Shown here: positions 30,492-38,847 of the stretch, in pieces
Numbering within the stretch: position 1 is the first letter of the stretch
Layout: each line of letters starts with the position of its first letter
Assembly (NCBI GenBank): GCA_964652825.1
Contig: CAZZCU010000003.1
Coordinates: forward strand, 124,001 to 188,000
Direction of reading: 5' to 3'
DNA: 64,000 bases
Source of the DNA: CAZZCU01 sp964652825
GTDB taxonomy: Bacteria > Bdellovibrionota_B > Oligoflexia > Oligoflexales > CAZZCU01
Made by a program: the position numbers and the translations under genes
Notes under the pieces: generated by a model
Told to the model about the DNA's origin: nothing
The model's input: the letters and a program-made list of their open reading frames with translations, nothing else
The model's database searches: none

Positions 30492-31013
30492 TTAGGCCTG
30501 TTTCTTATCTTTAATTGCGTTAATAACTTGAACCAAATCACGCGGCACAGCCTGGATAACCCCGAGGATGCCTCGATGCGGCGATACCAAAGAACTTACC
30601 AATCTCGTGAACAGCACTTCGCGGCTTGGTAGATCGGCTAAAGCTTTCAGATCATTCGTGGTGACTGCCACGTCGTCCATGACGCCGGCTTTTACGACAA
30701 ACTTCTCATTGTCTTTTGCGAAGTTGAGAACCGACTTGGTCACCTGCGCGGCATCGCCGTAGCAGATCACCATGCCGATCGGACCTTTGAGGCTGCCGGT
30801 AATTTCCTTCATCGACGGCATGTCTTCGACAGCTTTTTTAACAACGCGGTTTTTTAGGACTTTAAATTCGGCTTTCAACTTCTGCAGTTCAACGCGCAGA
30901 CGAGTCAGATCTTCAACTTTGAGGCCGCGATATTCAGCAACAATACCAGAGTTGGCTTTGCTGAGTTTTTCGACAAAAGTCTCTTTGAGTTTTAATTTTG
31001 TACTGCGATCCAT
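30492..31013 (-). CDS. rplJ: 50S ribosomal protein L10
   Basis: This 173-residue protein anchors L7/L12 dimers to 23S rRNA. An N-terminal rRNA-binding domain (SGIVAEYRGLKVEDLTRLR) precedes a C-terminal helix that carries the L12 dimers. It follows rplA by only 18 bp. That leaves no room for the long L10 leader RNA used for autoregulation in E. coli, so control must act elsewhere or differently. Confidence 0.97.
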   Translation of the reverse strand: MDRSTKLKLKETFVEKLSKANSGIVAEYRGLKVEDLTRLRVELQKLKAEFKVLKNRVVKKAVEDMPSMKEITGSLKGPIGMVICYGDAAQVTKSVLNFAKDNEKFVVKAGVMDDVAVTTNDLKALADLPSREVLFTRLVSSLVSPHRGILGVIQAVPRDLVQVINAIKDKKQA

Positions 31014-31031
31014 GTTGGTACTACCTCAACT

Positions 31032-31727
31032 TTAATTACGGAACGGGGTAGGGTCGATTTTCACACCCGGACCCATGGTTGCCGAAACCGTTATTTTTTT
31101 CAGATAGGTGCCTTTGGATGAAGCAGGTTTTGCTTTCGCAATGGCTTCCAGGACCGTTCGTGCATTGTCCAATAACTTATCTTTGTCAAAACTGGCTTTG
31201 CCGACAGGTACGTGAACGATACCAGCTTTATCAACGCGATACTCGGCGCGACCAGCTTTCAATTCATTGATGGTTTTGGTGACATCAAAAGTAACCGTTC
31301 CCAATTTCGGGTTTGGCATTAAGCCGCGTGGACCAAGGACGCGACCAAGCTTACCAACCACGCCCATCATATCGGGAGTGGCCACAACCTGATCAAAATC
31401 CATCCAGCCTTCAGTGATTTTGGTGGCCAGATCATCACCGCCGACAAATTCGACACCAGCCGCCTGCGCTTCGCTGGCTTTATCGCCTTTAGCGAAAACA
31501 ACGATGCGTACGTTTTTACCCGCGCCGTGTGGTAACAGGACCGTGCCGCGTACGTTTTGGTCAGCTTGACGAGGATCAACGCCTAAGTTGACCGCCAAGT
31601 CGATATTAGCGTCAAATTTAGCGTAAGACGTCGTCTTAGCCAAATTTACTGCTTCGTCGAGCGAGTATTGCTTTAAGGGTTCGACTTGTGCGCTTGCCGC
31701 GCGGTATTTTTTGCCAGCTTTCGCCAT
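31032..31727 (-). CDS. rplA: 50S ribosomal protein L1
   Basis: This two-domain stalk protein of 231 residues binds 23S rRNA near the E site. Conserved blocks include a [21 protein letters not shown] segment (about residues 50-70), [17 protein letters not shown] and KASFDKDKL. In E. coli L1 represses the rplK-rplA mRNA. The ATG has GGAGAAC upstream. It lies 61 bp downstream of rplK. Confidence 0.98.
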   Translation of the reverse strand: MAKAGKKYRAASAQVEPLKQYSLDEAVNLAKTTSYAKFDANIDLAVNLGVDPRQADQNVRGTVLLPHGAGKNVRIVVFAKGDKASEAQAAGVEFVGGDDLATKITEGWMDFDQVVATPDMMGVVGKLGRVLGPRGLMPNPKLGTVTFDVTKTINELKAGRAEYRVDKAGIVHVPVGKASFDKDKLLDNARTVLEAIAKAKPASSKGTYLKKITVSATMGPGVKIDPTPFRN

Positions 31728-31788
31728 TTTTGTTCTCCGTAGTCCAATCGAGCGGCTTTCTAAGAAGCTGCTCTCCTACCATATTTAG

Positions 31789-32214
31789 TTAAGCTTTAAC
31801 TTCAAGACCCATGCTGCGAGCGGAGCCAGCAATGATTTTCATCGCTGCTTCTTCGTCGTAGGCATTCAAGTCCGCCATCTTAGCTTTCGCAATTTCTCTG
31901 ATCTGCGCCATGGTCACCGAACCACAAGTAGCTTTACCTGGGGTCTGTGAGCCAGACTCAATTTTTGCCGCCTTTTTCAGAAAGTCAGAAGCGGGCGGGC
32001 TTTTGCAAATAAATGAAAATGACTTATCTGCGTAAACGGTAATAACCGTCGGCAGAATCGAGCCGATTTGCTTTTGGGTTTTGGCATTGAATTCTTTGCA
32101 GAACGCCATGATGTTGACGCCGCGCTGACCAAGCGCCGGACCGATAGGGGGAGCAGGATTAGCTTTACCCGCCGGGATCTGCAACTTAATAAAACCAACA
32201 ATTTTCTTAGCCAC
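31789..32214 (-). CDS. rplK: 50S ribosomal protein L11
   Basis: This 141-residue protein of the GTPase-associated centre is complete. It begins with [20 protein letters not shown] and has [19 protein letters not shown], a signature including the proline-rich thiostrepton-contact region. The start is GTG at 32214, with AGGAG 9 bases upstream. It is separated from nusG by about 98 bp. Confidence 0.98.
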   Translation of the reverse strand: MAKKIVGFIKLQIPAGKANPAPPIGPALGQRGVNIMAFCKEFNAKTQKQIGSILPTVITVYADKSFSFICKSPPASDFLKKAAKIESGSQTPGKATCGSVTMAQIREIAKAKMADLNAYDEEAAMKIIAGSARSMGLEVKA

Positions 32215-32312
32215 TGTGCACAGCTCCTACTCTCAGGTTTGTCTGGAGTATAGAAATTTCGGAGGATCGTCGTTTATTGGAAAACCAACGTGCAGTCAAG
32301 CAATTTTATTGC

Positions 32313-32858
32313 CTAACTTAACTTTTGTACCTGACGGTACTCTAGTTCCACCGGGGTTTCGCGACCAAAGATACTCACCAATACCTTGACCCGCGCCTTG
32401 TCTGGGCGAACTTCATCAACCACGCCATCGAAGTTACTGAACGGCCCGTCAGTCACCTTAACGGACTCGCCTTTCTCAAATTGAACTGTCGGAGCGGAAG
32501 CTTTTTGCTGTTCTTCGACCAATTCGGGAGATGTCAGGCGTAATACTTCGTTGTCAGGAAGCGGTCGCGGATTCTTGGAATTACCGACAAAACCGGTAAT
32601 GCGCGGTGTACCCGTCACCATCAGTTTGGTCGCATCATCCATATCCATTTGTACGATGATGTAGCCAGGAAACGAGGTTTTGGACACCTGCTTCTTCTTG
32701 CCGGATTTTGTCACCGATTCCTTCATCATATGCGGAATGATGATGTCGCCGAAGCGCCCTAATAAGCCACCGTTTTTGGCGCGCTCAAGAAGAGCTTGTT
32801 TCGCTTTTTCTTCAAAGCCGGAATAAGTGTGAACTACGTACCATTTCATTGCGTTCAT
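32313..32858 (-). CDS. nusG: Transcription termination/antitermination factor NusG
   Basis: NusG binds RNA polymerase beta' and links it to Rho, NusE or the ribosome. The NGN domain begins [19 protein letters not shown], and the C-terminal KOW domain contains [19 protein letters not shown] and [14 protein letters not shown]. The frame is open upstream to 32942, but the ATG at 32858 is preferred because the extension overlaps secE and lacks homology to the family. That gives 181 residues, which is normal. A second ATG three codons later is also possible. It starts 19 bp after the secE stop. Confidence 0.97.
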   Translation of the reverse strand: MNAMKWYVVHTYSGFEEKAKQALLERAKNGGLLGRFGDIIIPHMMKESVTKSGKKKQVSKTSFPGYIIVQMDMDDATKLMVTGTPRITGFVGNSKNPRPLPDNEVLRLTSPELVEEQQKASAPTVQFEKGESVKVTDGPFSNFDGVVDEVRPDKARVKVLVSIFGRETPVELEYRQVQKLS

Positions 32859-32877
32859 GATTATTTCTCGCTTAGAG

Positions 32878-33258
32878 CTAGGCCAGCATGAGTTTGAGAA
32901 TGCCGCCCCAGACAAAATCAAATGCAGCCAAAATAACTGCAAAAATTCCTACGACTATACATACGATTATGGTCATTTTTCGCGTATCTTGCGCGGATGG
33001 CCAGGTAACTTTGCGCATTTCGCCAATCGCGGACAACAGATATTCATGACGTTCTTTGTTGGTGCGCAGCCAGATAGCCGCACCGCCACCGATGACCACT
33101 GATGAGATAGTGCGGGCGGCAGGATACCAGGTATCGAATCGCTCCGCCCAACCTGTTTGAATGCCGAGCGTCGTGATTGCTTGCTGAACAACATAAGCAA
33201 TTAAGCCGGCAAAAACCACATAAGCAAAATTCAACAGCGTTGCATCATCTTTAGTCAC
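32878..33258 (-). CDS. secE: Protein translocase subunit SecE
   Basis: This 126-residue inner-membrane subunit of the SecYEG channel has three predicted transmembrane segments as in E. coli, with the conserved cytoplasmic amphipathic stretch EMRKVTWPSAQDTRKMT before the last segment. The start is GTG at 33258, with GAGGGA upstream. It is followed by nusG, and tRNA-Trp lies upstream by about 50 bp. Confidence 0.96.
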   Translation of the reverse strand: MTKDDATLLNFAYVVFAGLIAYVVQQAITTLGIQTGWAERFDTWYPAARTISSVVIGGGAAIWLRTNKERHEYLLSAIGEMRKVTWPSAQDTRKMTIIVCIVVGIFAVILAAFDFVWGGILKLMLA

Positions 33259-33310
33259 AGCAGTCCCTCAATAAGACGTCATCAAAACCCAGTGTTTCTG
33301 CTCTATGCAA

Positions 33311-33383
33311 CAGGCGAGGAGGGACTCGAACCCCCAACGAACGGATTTGGAATCCGCCGCTCTACCATTGGAGCTACTCGCCT
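33311..33383 (-). tRNA. tRNA-Trp (anticodon CCA)
   Basis: On the minus strand the acceptor stem AGGCGAG/CTCGCCT and the anticodon loop TTCCAAA (anticodon CCA) form a normal 73-base cloverleaf. The terminal CCA is not encoded here (TTG follows discriminator G), unlike the other minus-strand tRNAs in this cluster. It lies between tuf and secE, as in many bacteria outside the Enterobacteria. Confidence 0.95.
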
Positions 33384-33406
33384 ATATGCTATTCGGCGCA
33401 ATGGGA

Positions 33407-33428
33407 GGGGCGTGCTTAAGCAAACCCC
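33407..33428. repeat. Hairpin between tuf and tRNA-Trp
   Basis: GGGG-CG-TGCTTAAGCA-AA-CCCC forms an outer 4-bp stem around a perfect 10-base palindrome. It sits 25 bp after tuf and 24 bp before tRNA-Trp. There is no T-run, so a processing site is more likely than an intrinsic terminator. Confidence 0.35.
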
Positions 33429-33452
33429 ATCAACATCGCGCCGAGGGCAAAC

Positions 33453-34646
33453 TTACTCGATAATCGCGGAAACGACACCAGCACCTACGGTACGGCCACC
33501 TTCGCGGATTGCGAAGCGCAACTCTTTATCCATAGCGATCGGTGTTAACAATTCAACTTCGATGTCGATGTTATCGCCCGGCATAACCATCTCAACTTTT
33601 TCCGGCAATTTAATATCGCCAGTTACGTCAGTGGTACGGAAGTAGAATTGTGGACGGTAACCTTTGAAGAACGGAGTATGACGACCGCCTTCTTCTTTGG
33701 TCAACACGTATACTGCGGCTTTGAACTTCTTGTGTGGCATGATGCTGCCTGGTTTTGCCAGAACTTGACCGCGGAATACTTCTTCGCGTTTCGTGCCGCG
33801 CAAGAGAACACCAACGTTATCACCAGCACGACCTTCGTCGAGAAGTTTACGGAACATCTCAACGCCCGTACAAACAGTTTTGGTGGTCGGTTGGATGCCG
33901 ACGATTTCAAGTTCGTCGCCAGCTTTAACGATACCGCGTTCGATACGACCGGTTACTACCGTACCACGGCCAGAGATCGAGAATACGTCTTCGATCGGCA
34001 TCAGGAACGGTTTGTCGATTGGGCGCTCAGGCATAGGAATGTATTCATCGCAAGCCTTGATCAAATCAATCAGAGGTTTTGCCGCAGGGTCGTCCGCGTT
34101 AGGAGCGCTCAAACCTTGCAGAGCCGAACCGCGAATGATCGGGGTGTCATCGCCAGGGAATTTGTATTGAGTTAGAAGCTCACGAACTTCCATTTCAACC
34201 AAATCCAATAACTCGGCGTCATCAACAACGTCGCACTTGTTCATGAAGACAACGATCTTAGGTACACCTACCTGACGAGCAAGCAAGATGTGCTCGCGGG
34301 TCTGAGGCATGGGACCGTCAGCAGCACTAACAACTAAAATTGCACCGTCCATCTGTGCCGCGCCGGTGATCATGTTTTTCACATAGTCAGCGTGACCTGG
34401 GCAGTCAACGTGCGCGTAGTGACGTTGGTCGGATTCGTACTCAACATGTGATGTTGAAATCGTAATACCGCGGGCTTTTTCTTCTGGTGCTTTATCGATT
34501 TGATCGAAAGCGAGAGCGGTACCACCATATTTCAACGCCATCACTTTCGTGATAGCCGCGGTCAATGTGGTTTTACCGTGATCGACGTGACCAATCGTAC
34601 CGATGTTTACGTGGGGTTTCTTACGTTCAAACTTCTCTTTTGCCAT
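33453..34646 (-). CDS. tuf: Elongation factor Tu
   Basis: This 397-residue GTPase carries aminoacyl-tRNA to the ribosome. All G motifs are present: [11 protein letters not shown] (residues 19-26), [18 protein letters not shown] and the SALQ switch region. Domains II and III are complete, ending VVSAIIE. It is the only tuf in the window and it sits in the tRNA-tuf-secE cluster, not after fusA. The ATG has GGGAGG upstream. Residues contacted by kirromycin look normal as far as I can judge. Confidence 0.98.
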   Translation of the reverse strand: MAKEKFERKKPHVNIGTIGHVDHGKTTLTAAITKVMALKYGGTALAFDQIDKAPEEKARGITISTSHVEYESDQRHYAHVDCPGHADYVKNMITGAAQMDGAILVVSAADGPMPQTREHILLARQVGVPKIVVFMNKCDVVDDAELLDLVEMEVRELLTQYKFPGDDTPIIRGSALQGLSAPNADDPAAKPLIDLIKACDEYIPMPERPIDKPFLMPIEDVFSISGRGTVVTGRIERGIVKAGDELEIVGIQPTTKTVCTGVEMFRKLLDEGRAGDNVGVLLRGTKREEVFRGQVLAKPGSIMPHKKFKAAVYVLTKEEGGRHTPFFKGYRPQFYFRTTDVTGDIKLPEKVEMVMPGDNIDIEVELLTPIAMDKELRFAIREGGRTVGAGVVSAIIE

Positions 34647-34768
34647 CTTTTCCTCCCGAGTATGGCCGACCGCTTTAGAACTAACTTTTTTTAAAAAGTA
34701 CCGGAGAATGACTCAGATACATCTTCAACACTTTTAAAACGCTTCCACTCGCTGATTATTCGGGGAAG

Positions 34769-34844
34769 TGGAGCCCAAGACGGGACTCGAACCCGTGACC
34801 TCGTCCTTACCAAGGACGTGCTCTACCAACTGAGCTACTTGGGC
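34769..34844 (-). tRNA. tRNA-Thr (anticodon GGT), CCA encoded
   Basis: Minus-strand cloverleaf with acceptor stem GCCCAAG/CTTGGGC, anticodon stem CGTCC/GGACG around TTGGTAA (anticodon GGT), T loop TTCGAGT, discriminator T and an encoded CCA. It is the last tRNA before tuf. Confidence 0.95.
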
Positions 34845-34995
34845 TTTTGCCGCAACTTTCGTAACGGCTGCCGTCCTTAAAGGAGCATGATTCACTCAGT
34901 CGCGGGCACAAAACGCACAAACCCAGCGATCCGGATATATCCAAGTACCGACCAACTACGTATTATGCAACAAAAAAATACGCATGGACGGCAAA

Positions 34996-35072
34996 TGGAG
35001 CGGGAGACGGGATTCGAACCCGCGACCCTTAGCTTGGAAGGCTAATGCTCTAGCCAGCTGAGCTACTCCCGC
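34996..35072 (-). tRNA. tRNA-Gly (anticodon TCC), CCA encoded
   Basis: Minus-strand cloverleaf with acceptor stem GCGGGAG/CTCCCGC, anticodon stem TTAGC/GCTAA around CTTCCAA (anticodon TCC), T loop TTCGAAT, discriminator T and an encoded CCA. Confidence 0.95.
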
Positions 35073-35134
35073 ATCTGCTCCGTTTAACCAAAACCAGAAA
35101 CCGAAACCACATTCCTGCGTCAGCCGCGACACGG

Positions 35135-35220
35135 TGGTGGATGGAGAAGGATTCGAACCTTCGTAGGCGCGAGCCAGCGGATTTACAGTCCGCCCCCTTT
35201 AGCCACTCGGGCACCCATCC
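35135..35220 (-). tRNA. tRNA-Tyr (anticodon GTA), CCA encoded
   Basis: This class II tRNA on the minus strand has a long variable arm. The acceptor is GGATGGG/TCCATCC with a terminal G-U pair, the anticodon loop is CTGTAAA (anticodon GTA), the discriminator is A and CCA is encoded. It sits in the conserved order Thr-Tyr-Gly-Thr-tuf. Confidence 0.95.
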
Positions 35221-35255
35221 AGATATCTACCGTATTACCAACCCGCCTGCCATGG

Positions 35256-35331
35256 TGGAGCTGGCAAAGGGACTCGAACCCCCGACCTGCTGATTACAAA
35301 TCAGCTGCTCTACCAACTGAGCTACGCCAGC
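35256..35331 (-). tRNA. tRNA-Thr (anticodon TGT), CCA encoded twice
   Basis: Minus-strand cloverleaf with acceptor GCTGGC/GCCAGC, anticodon stem CTGAT-type around TTTGTAA (anticodon TGT), and T loop TTCGAGT. Discriminator T is followed by CCACCA in the genome (35253-35258), a tandem of the terminal triplet. It is the first tRNA of the cluster. Confidence 0.94.
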
Positions 35332-35404
35332 AAACCATTGTTTACACAAAGACACTCGCGCACTAACTCTGAGCGCAAAACTTCTCTTTGCGGGCAGGAC
35401 CAAT

Positions 35405-35433
35405 CAACTACACGTGCGCAAGATTCGTGTCAA
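35405..35433 (-). promoter_or_regulatory. Probable promoter of the tRNA-tuf cluster
   Basis: A perfect TTGACA (35428-35433) is spaced 17 bases from TAGTTG (35405-35410) on the minus strand, about 75 bases before the first tRNA. The -35 box overlaps the stop codon of the rRNA methyltransferase gene. The -10 is weak. Confidence 0.5.
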
Positions 35434-36209
35434 GCTGGAGGCGGGTGCAAAGTGCAGAAACGATGAAGCAAAATTCCGGTTGCGACCGAGACGTTGAGTG
35501 ACTCAACGCGCGGTTCGGCGCCCGCGATTGCAACCGTTCGATCGCAGCGATCGCGGATGCCAGCGGACATGCCAGTGTCTTCCGAGCCTAGAACGAGAAC
35601 GACTTTCTCATACTCACCCGCCAACGTTGCGACGGGTTCACCATCCATATCGGCGCCGATAATCCAATAACCGGCTTCCTTGAGAGTCTCCAGTGTTCGG
35701 CCCAAGTTGGTGACTTGGACCAGATCGCATAGAGCAAAACCACCTTGGGCGGTTGCCACCGAGGCGCCGGTAAGTAATACCTGGCGGCGTTCTGGAGCCA
35801 GCACCGCGGGAACACCAAAAAAAGCGGCGCTGCGGACAATCGCTCCGAGGTTGCGAGGGTCGGTTATGTGATCGAGGGCGATCAATACCGATGGTGCTTG
35901 TTTGGCTAAAGTGGATAAAAATCGTTTTTCGTCGATTGCGGCGATTTCAACTTCCGCCACGACGGGTGCGCGTTGTTCGGAGTCCTTGGCGCCAATATCG
36001 ACAGGAATACGCAGTTTAAACTGCGCCAGCAGCGCATCGATTTGCGAGCGATAGGTCGGCTTGCATGTGATTTTTTTGACTGCCTCGGGGCGAAAACGCA
36101 AAAACTCCTGCAGGGCAGCCTGGCCTTCAACAAAATAATTTCGCGCGGTCAAAGCTGATGGGCGTTGCTTATCAAATTTTTTATTGGCGGGGCGGCGCTC
36201 ACGGGTCAT
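35430..36209 (-). CDS. rlmB: SpoU/TrmH-family RNA 2'-O-methyltransferase, RlmB-like
   Basis: This SPOUT-fold enzyme of 259 residues methylates ribose 2'-O in rRNA (RlmB acts at G2251 of 23S rRNA). An N-terminal substrate-binding domain (residues approximately 20-100) precedes the knotted SPOUT domain. The three motifs are intact: DHITDPRNLGAIVRSA, LVLGSEDTGMS, and VESLNVSVATGILL. The specific target cannot be proved from sequence. The start overlaps the preceding DUF4388 gene by 4 bp, so it is the last gene of the ntrYX operon. Confidence 0.85.
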   Translation of the reverse strand: MTRERRPANKKFDKQRPSALTARNYFVEGQAALQEFLRFRPEAVKKITCKPTYRSQIDALLAQFKLRIPVDIGAKDSEQRAPVVAEVEIAAIDEKRFLSTLAKQAPSVLIALDHITDPRNLGAIVRSAAFFGVPAVLAPERRQVLLTGASVATAQGGFALCDLVQVTNLGRTLETLKEAGYWIIGADMDGEPVATLAGEYEKVVLVLGSEDTGMSAGIRDRCDRTVAIAGAEPRVESLNVSVATGILLHRFCTLHPPPA

Positions 36210-37456
36210 ACAACCATACTTCGATAGCTTTGACGGATATTTTTTGAATGCTCAAAAGGCAGCATGTCACCGCTAAGTTGCAACAGGAATTGAACCATGC
36301 TTTCAATGCGGATTTCAAAAAATTTGACACGCTTATGATTGGATTGGCACTGGCTATACAGATTTTTTAAGCAGGTTTTGCCGATCTCAGCTTCATCATC
36401 GAGAACCAGGGAAATAAAGCCGGTCGGATTCAAACTCTCCGCGAACATGCGCAGTGCTTCGACGGGAAAAGGTGCCTGCAGGTTGGCAAAAGTATCTTTA
36501 ACTTTCTTGAGTACGACCGAATACGTATCAATTTTGGTTTTGAGCGGACCCATCCCGTCACCGGGAACCAAAGAGTCAGCATCGCTGTCGCTATCGATTT
36601 GACACAGACCAAGGTTGGTCAAATTCATCAATACCGCCTGCGTATTGATGGGACTTAATTTTGAAGCGGTGACGAGATCAGCAATCTTCGGCGTTTCTTT
36701 GATGAGCAAAAGAAAATCATTATAAAACGTATCAGCGCGCACGGTATTGCTCATGAGCGTCTCGTTAATCTGAACAACAGTCTCACCGTTCACACGTGAT
36801 AAAAACTCTTTAAACATCCGACCGTAAGCAAAACATTCTTCAATCAGCTCGGTGGCGCCACGCGAAAAAACAACTTCGGTCGGAGCGAGTCGTCGACCTT
36901 GTTTCACTTCAAAGTAAACGCTTTCAACCAGAAAGATTGAGCGGATGATTTCCTGAACCTGAAGCTTTAGCGCGCCCCACAAATCAACCGCGGTAAAGAT
37001 ACCGCTGTTCAGTAGAACCTGGCCAAACTTAGCATTGCGATCGACTTTGACGGCTGCCGAAATCATTTGATCGAGCGAAATCAGGCTATCGCGATAAATC
37101 ACCTCGCCCAACCGATCATCGATGACGTTGGAAGCGGCAAAGCAAATCTCACCATCATTGAAAAATATACGCTTGATACCAAAGCCGGTGTCCACTGAGA
37201 CGACCCCCGACCAACGACGATGGGTCAGGCCGTAGAGAAAATCGGCGAAAACATCGATCGGGCATTGCGCGAGGCCGTCGTCGCTGCCGGCCATGCTTTT
37301 TTGGTCTTCCTTGGCCTGTACCAGAATGCGGCGTGCGGTGAGCGTTTGCGCCACCCACTCGGTCTGCAGATCAGGCGAGGTGCCAAGCTTGTCTGATTCG
37401 ATTAATAGCCCGTCCGGCGTGGACTTAACGACCATGGGATTCTGCGTGTCAGACAT
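36206..37456 (-). CDS. DUF4388-domain protein
   Basis: This cytoplasmic protein of 416 residues has no signal peptide. It contains a DUF4388 (PATAN-like) domain at about residues 70-180, recognised by GVVSVDTGFGIKRIFFNDGEI, an ASNVIDDRLGEV segment and FGQVLLNSG. The domain occurs in signalling proteins of deltaproteobacteria and cyanobacteria. The C-terminal half has no recognised domain. It starts 2 bp after the ntrX stop and overlaps rlmB by 4 bp. An accessory role in the NtrYX pathway is possible but only inferred from linkage. Confidence 0.75.
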   Translation of the reverse strand: MSDTQNPMVVKSTPDGLLIESDKLGTSPDLQTEWVAQTLTARRILVQAKEDQKSMAGSDDGLAQCPIDVFADFLYGLTHRRWSGVVSVDTGFGIKRIFFNDGEICFAASNVIDDRLGEVIYRDSLISLDQMISAAVKVDRNAKFGQVLLNSGIFTAVDLWGALKLQVQEIIRSIFLVESVYFEVKQGRRLAPTEVVFSRGATELIEECFAYGRMFKEFLSRVNGETVVQINETLMSNTVRADTFYNDFLLLIKETPKIADLVTASKLSPINTQAVLMNLTNLGLCQIDSDSDADSLVPGDGMGPLKTKIDTYSVVLKKVKDTFANLQAPFPVEALRMFAESLNPTGFISLVLDDEAEIGKTCLKNLYSQCQSNHKRVKFFEIRIESMVQFLLQLSGDMLPFEHSKNIRQSYRSMVV

Positions 37457-37458
37457 GT

Positions 37459-38847
37459 TTAGCCCTTCAATAATTTCGGATCGATGTCGTATACCTTCAG
37501 CTTGCGATGAAGATTACTGCGTTCGATACCAATTGCTTCAGCGGTCTTGGATACATTCCACTGATTTTCTTTCAGTTTATCAAGAATGAACATTCTCTCA
37601 AAATCTGTTTTTGCTTGTTTCAGACTATCAGCGGTAAACAGATGCCCGTCGCCAGTCGCTGACCGATCACTGCCGCTGATGGCTTCCGGTAGATCCGCCA
37701 CATCAATCTGATCGCCCGGTGCCATGATGCATAGGCGTTCCACGAGATTCTTCAACTCCCGGATGTTGCCGGGCCAGGGATAATGCAGCAGAGCATCCTT
37801 GGCAGCATCGGTGAACGAATGGGCCGTTCCACCTACCTGTGAGCTGAAGATTTTTAGAAAATGTTCGGCCAGCAATAAAATATCCCGGCCGCGTTCACGT
37901 AAAGGCGGCAGATGAAAGGGAATAACATTCAAGCGATAGAACAAGTCCTCGCGGAAAGTACCGGCGGCAATCGCGGCCTGCAGGTCTTTGTTGGTTGCGG
38001 CTAACACGCGTACGTCGACATGAATGGTTTCAGAATCTCCCAGTCGCTCAAACTGTTGTTCTTGCAGGATGCGCAGAATCTTCGCCTGGGTTTTAAGCGA
38101 CATGTCGGCGATTTCATCGAGAAACAATGTTCCTTGATGGGCGAGCTCAAATTTGCCGCGTTTTAATCCGATCGCATTCGTAAATGCCCCTTTGGTGTGG
38201 CCGAACAACTCGCTTTCGATCAACTCTTCGGGGATCGCTGCGCAATTAATCGCCACAAACGGCTTGTTGGCGCGTGGGCTCAGGGCGTGAATGCTTTGTG
38301 CCACAACCTCCTTACCGGTGCCGTTCTCGCCGGTAATCAGGACCCAGGCGTTGCGAGGCGCGACCAGGCGAATTTGTTTTTTTACTGCATCGATGCCAGG
38401 CGCCTGGCCGATGAGATCAACATGACTGCCGCCGGTTTGCGTGCGCTCGGAGCGTTGCCGACGTAGTACTTGCGCATGATCAAGCATGGGCAGAATTTTT
38501 TCTAGCGACAGAGGCTTCTCAATAAAATCAAATGCCCCGAGTTTGGTGGCGCGCACGGCGGTCTCGATGGTGCCATGGCCGCTCATGATCACGATGGGAA
38601 TATCGGTGCGCAGGTCGCGGAGCTTTTGCAGGGTTGCGATACCGTCCCAACCTTCCATCCAGACATCCAGAAAGACGACATCCGGGGCGCTGCGCGTGAA
38701 TTTTTGCAAACCTTCGCGCCCTGAGTTTGCTGTGAGCGCATCCCAGCCTTCATCGGTGAGTACGCCCGCCAGGGACTGGCAGATACTCGGCTCATCGTCA
38801 ACGATGAGAGCGAGAGGTTTAATGGTTGTTTCAAAATCATTCTTCAT
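37459..38847 (-). CDS. ntrX: NtrX-like sigma-54-dependent response regulator
   Basis: This 462-residue regulator has a receiver domain (phosphoacceptor Asp61, Thr/Lys region VIMSGHGT and FIEKPLS), an AAA+ domain and a Fis-type helix-turn-helix (WNVSKTAEAIGIERSNLHRKL). Walker A is GENGTGKE and Walker B is FLDEIADM. The sigma-54 contact loop reads GAFTNA (residues 220-225) rather than GAFTGA, a departure at a normally invariant position. In NtrX relatives the AAA+ step drives open-complex formation at sigma-54 promoters. Whether the variant still contacts sigma-54 is unknown. It overlaps ntrY by 4 bp. Confidence 0.88.
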   Translation of the reverse strand: MKNDFETTIKPLALIVDDEPSICQSLAGVLTDEGWDALTANSGREGLQKFTRSAPDVVFLDVWMEGWDGIATLQKLRDLRTDIPIVIMSGHGTIETAVRATKLGAFDFIEKPLSLEKILPMLDHAQVLRRQRSERTQTGGSHVDLIGQAPGIDAVKKQIRLVAPRNAWVLITGENGTGKEVVAQSIHALSPRANKPFVAINCAAIPEELIESELFGHTKGAFTNAIGLKRGKFELAHQGTLFLDEIADMSLKTQAKILRILQEQQFERLGDSETIHVDVRVLAATNKDLQAAIAAGTFREDLFYRLNVIPFHLPPLRERGRDILLLAEHFLKIFSSQVGGTAHSFTDAAKDALLHYPWPGNIRELKNLVERLCIMAPGDQIDVADLPEAISGSDRSATGDGHLFTADSLKQAKTDFERMFILDKLKENQWNVSKTAEAIGIERSNLHRKLKVYDIDPKLLKG

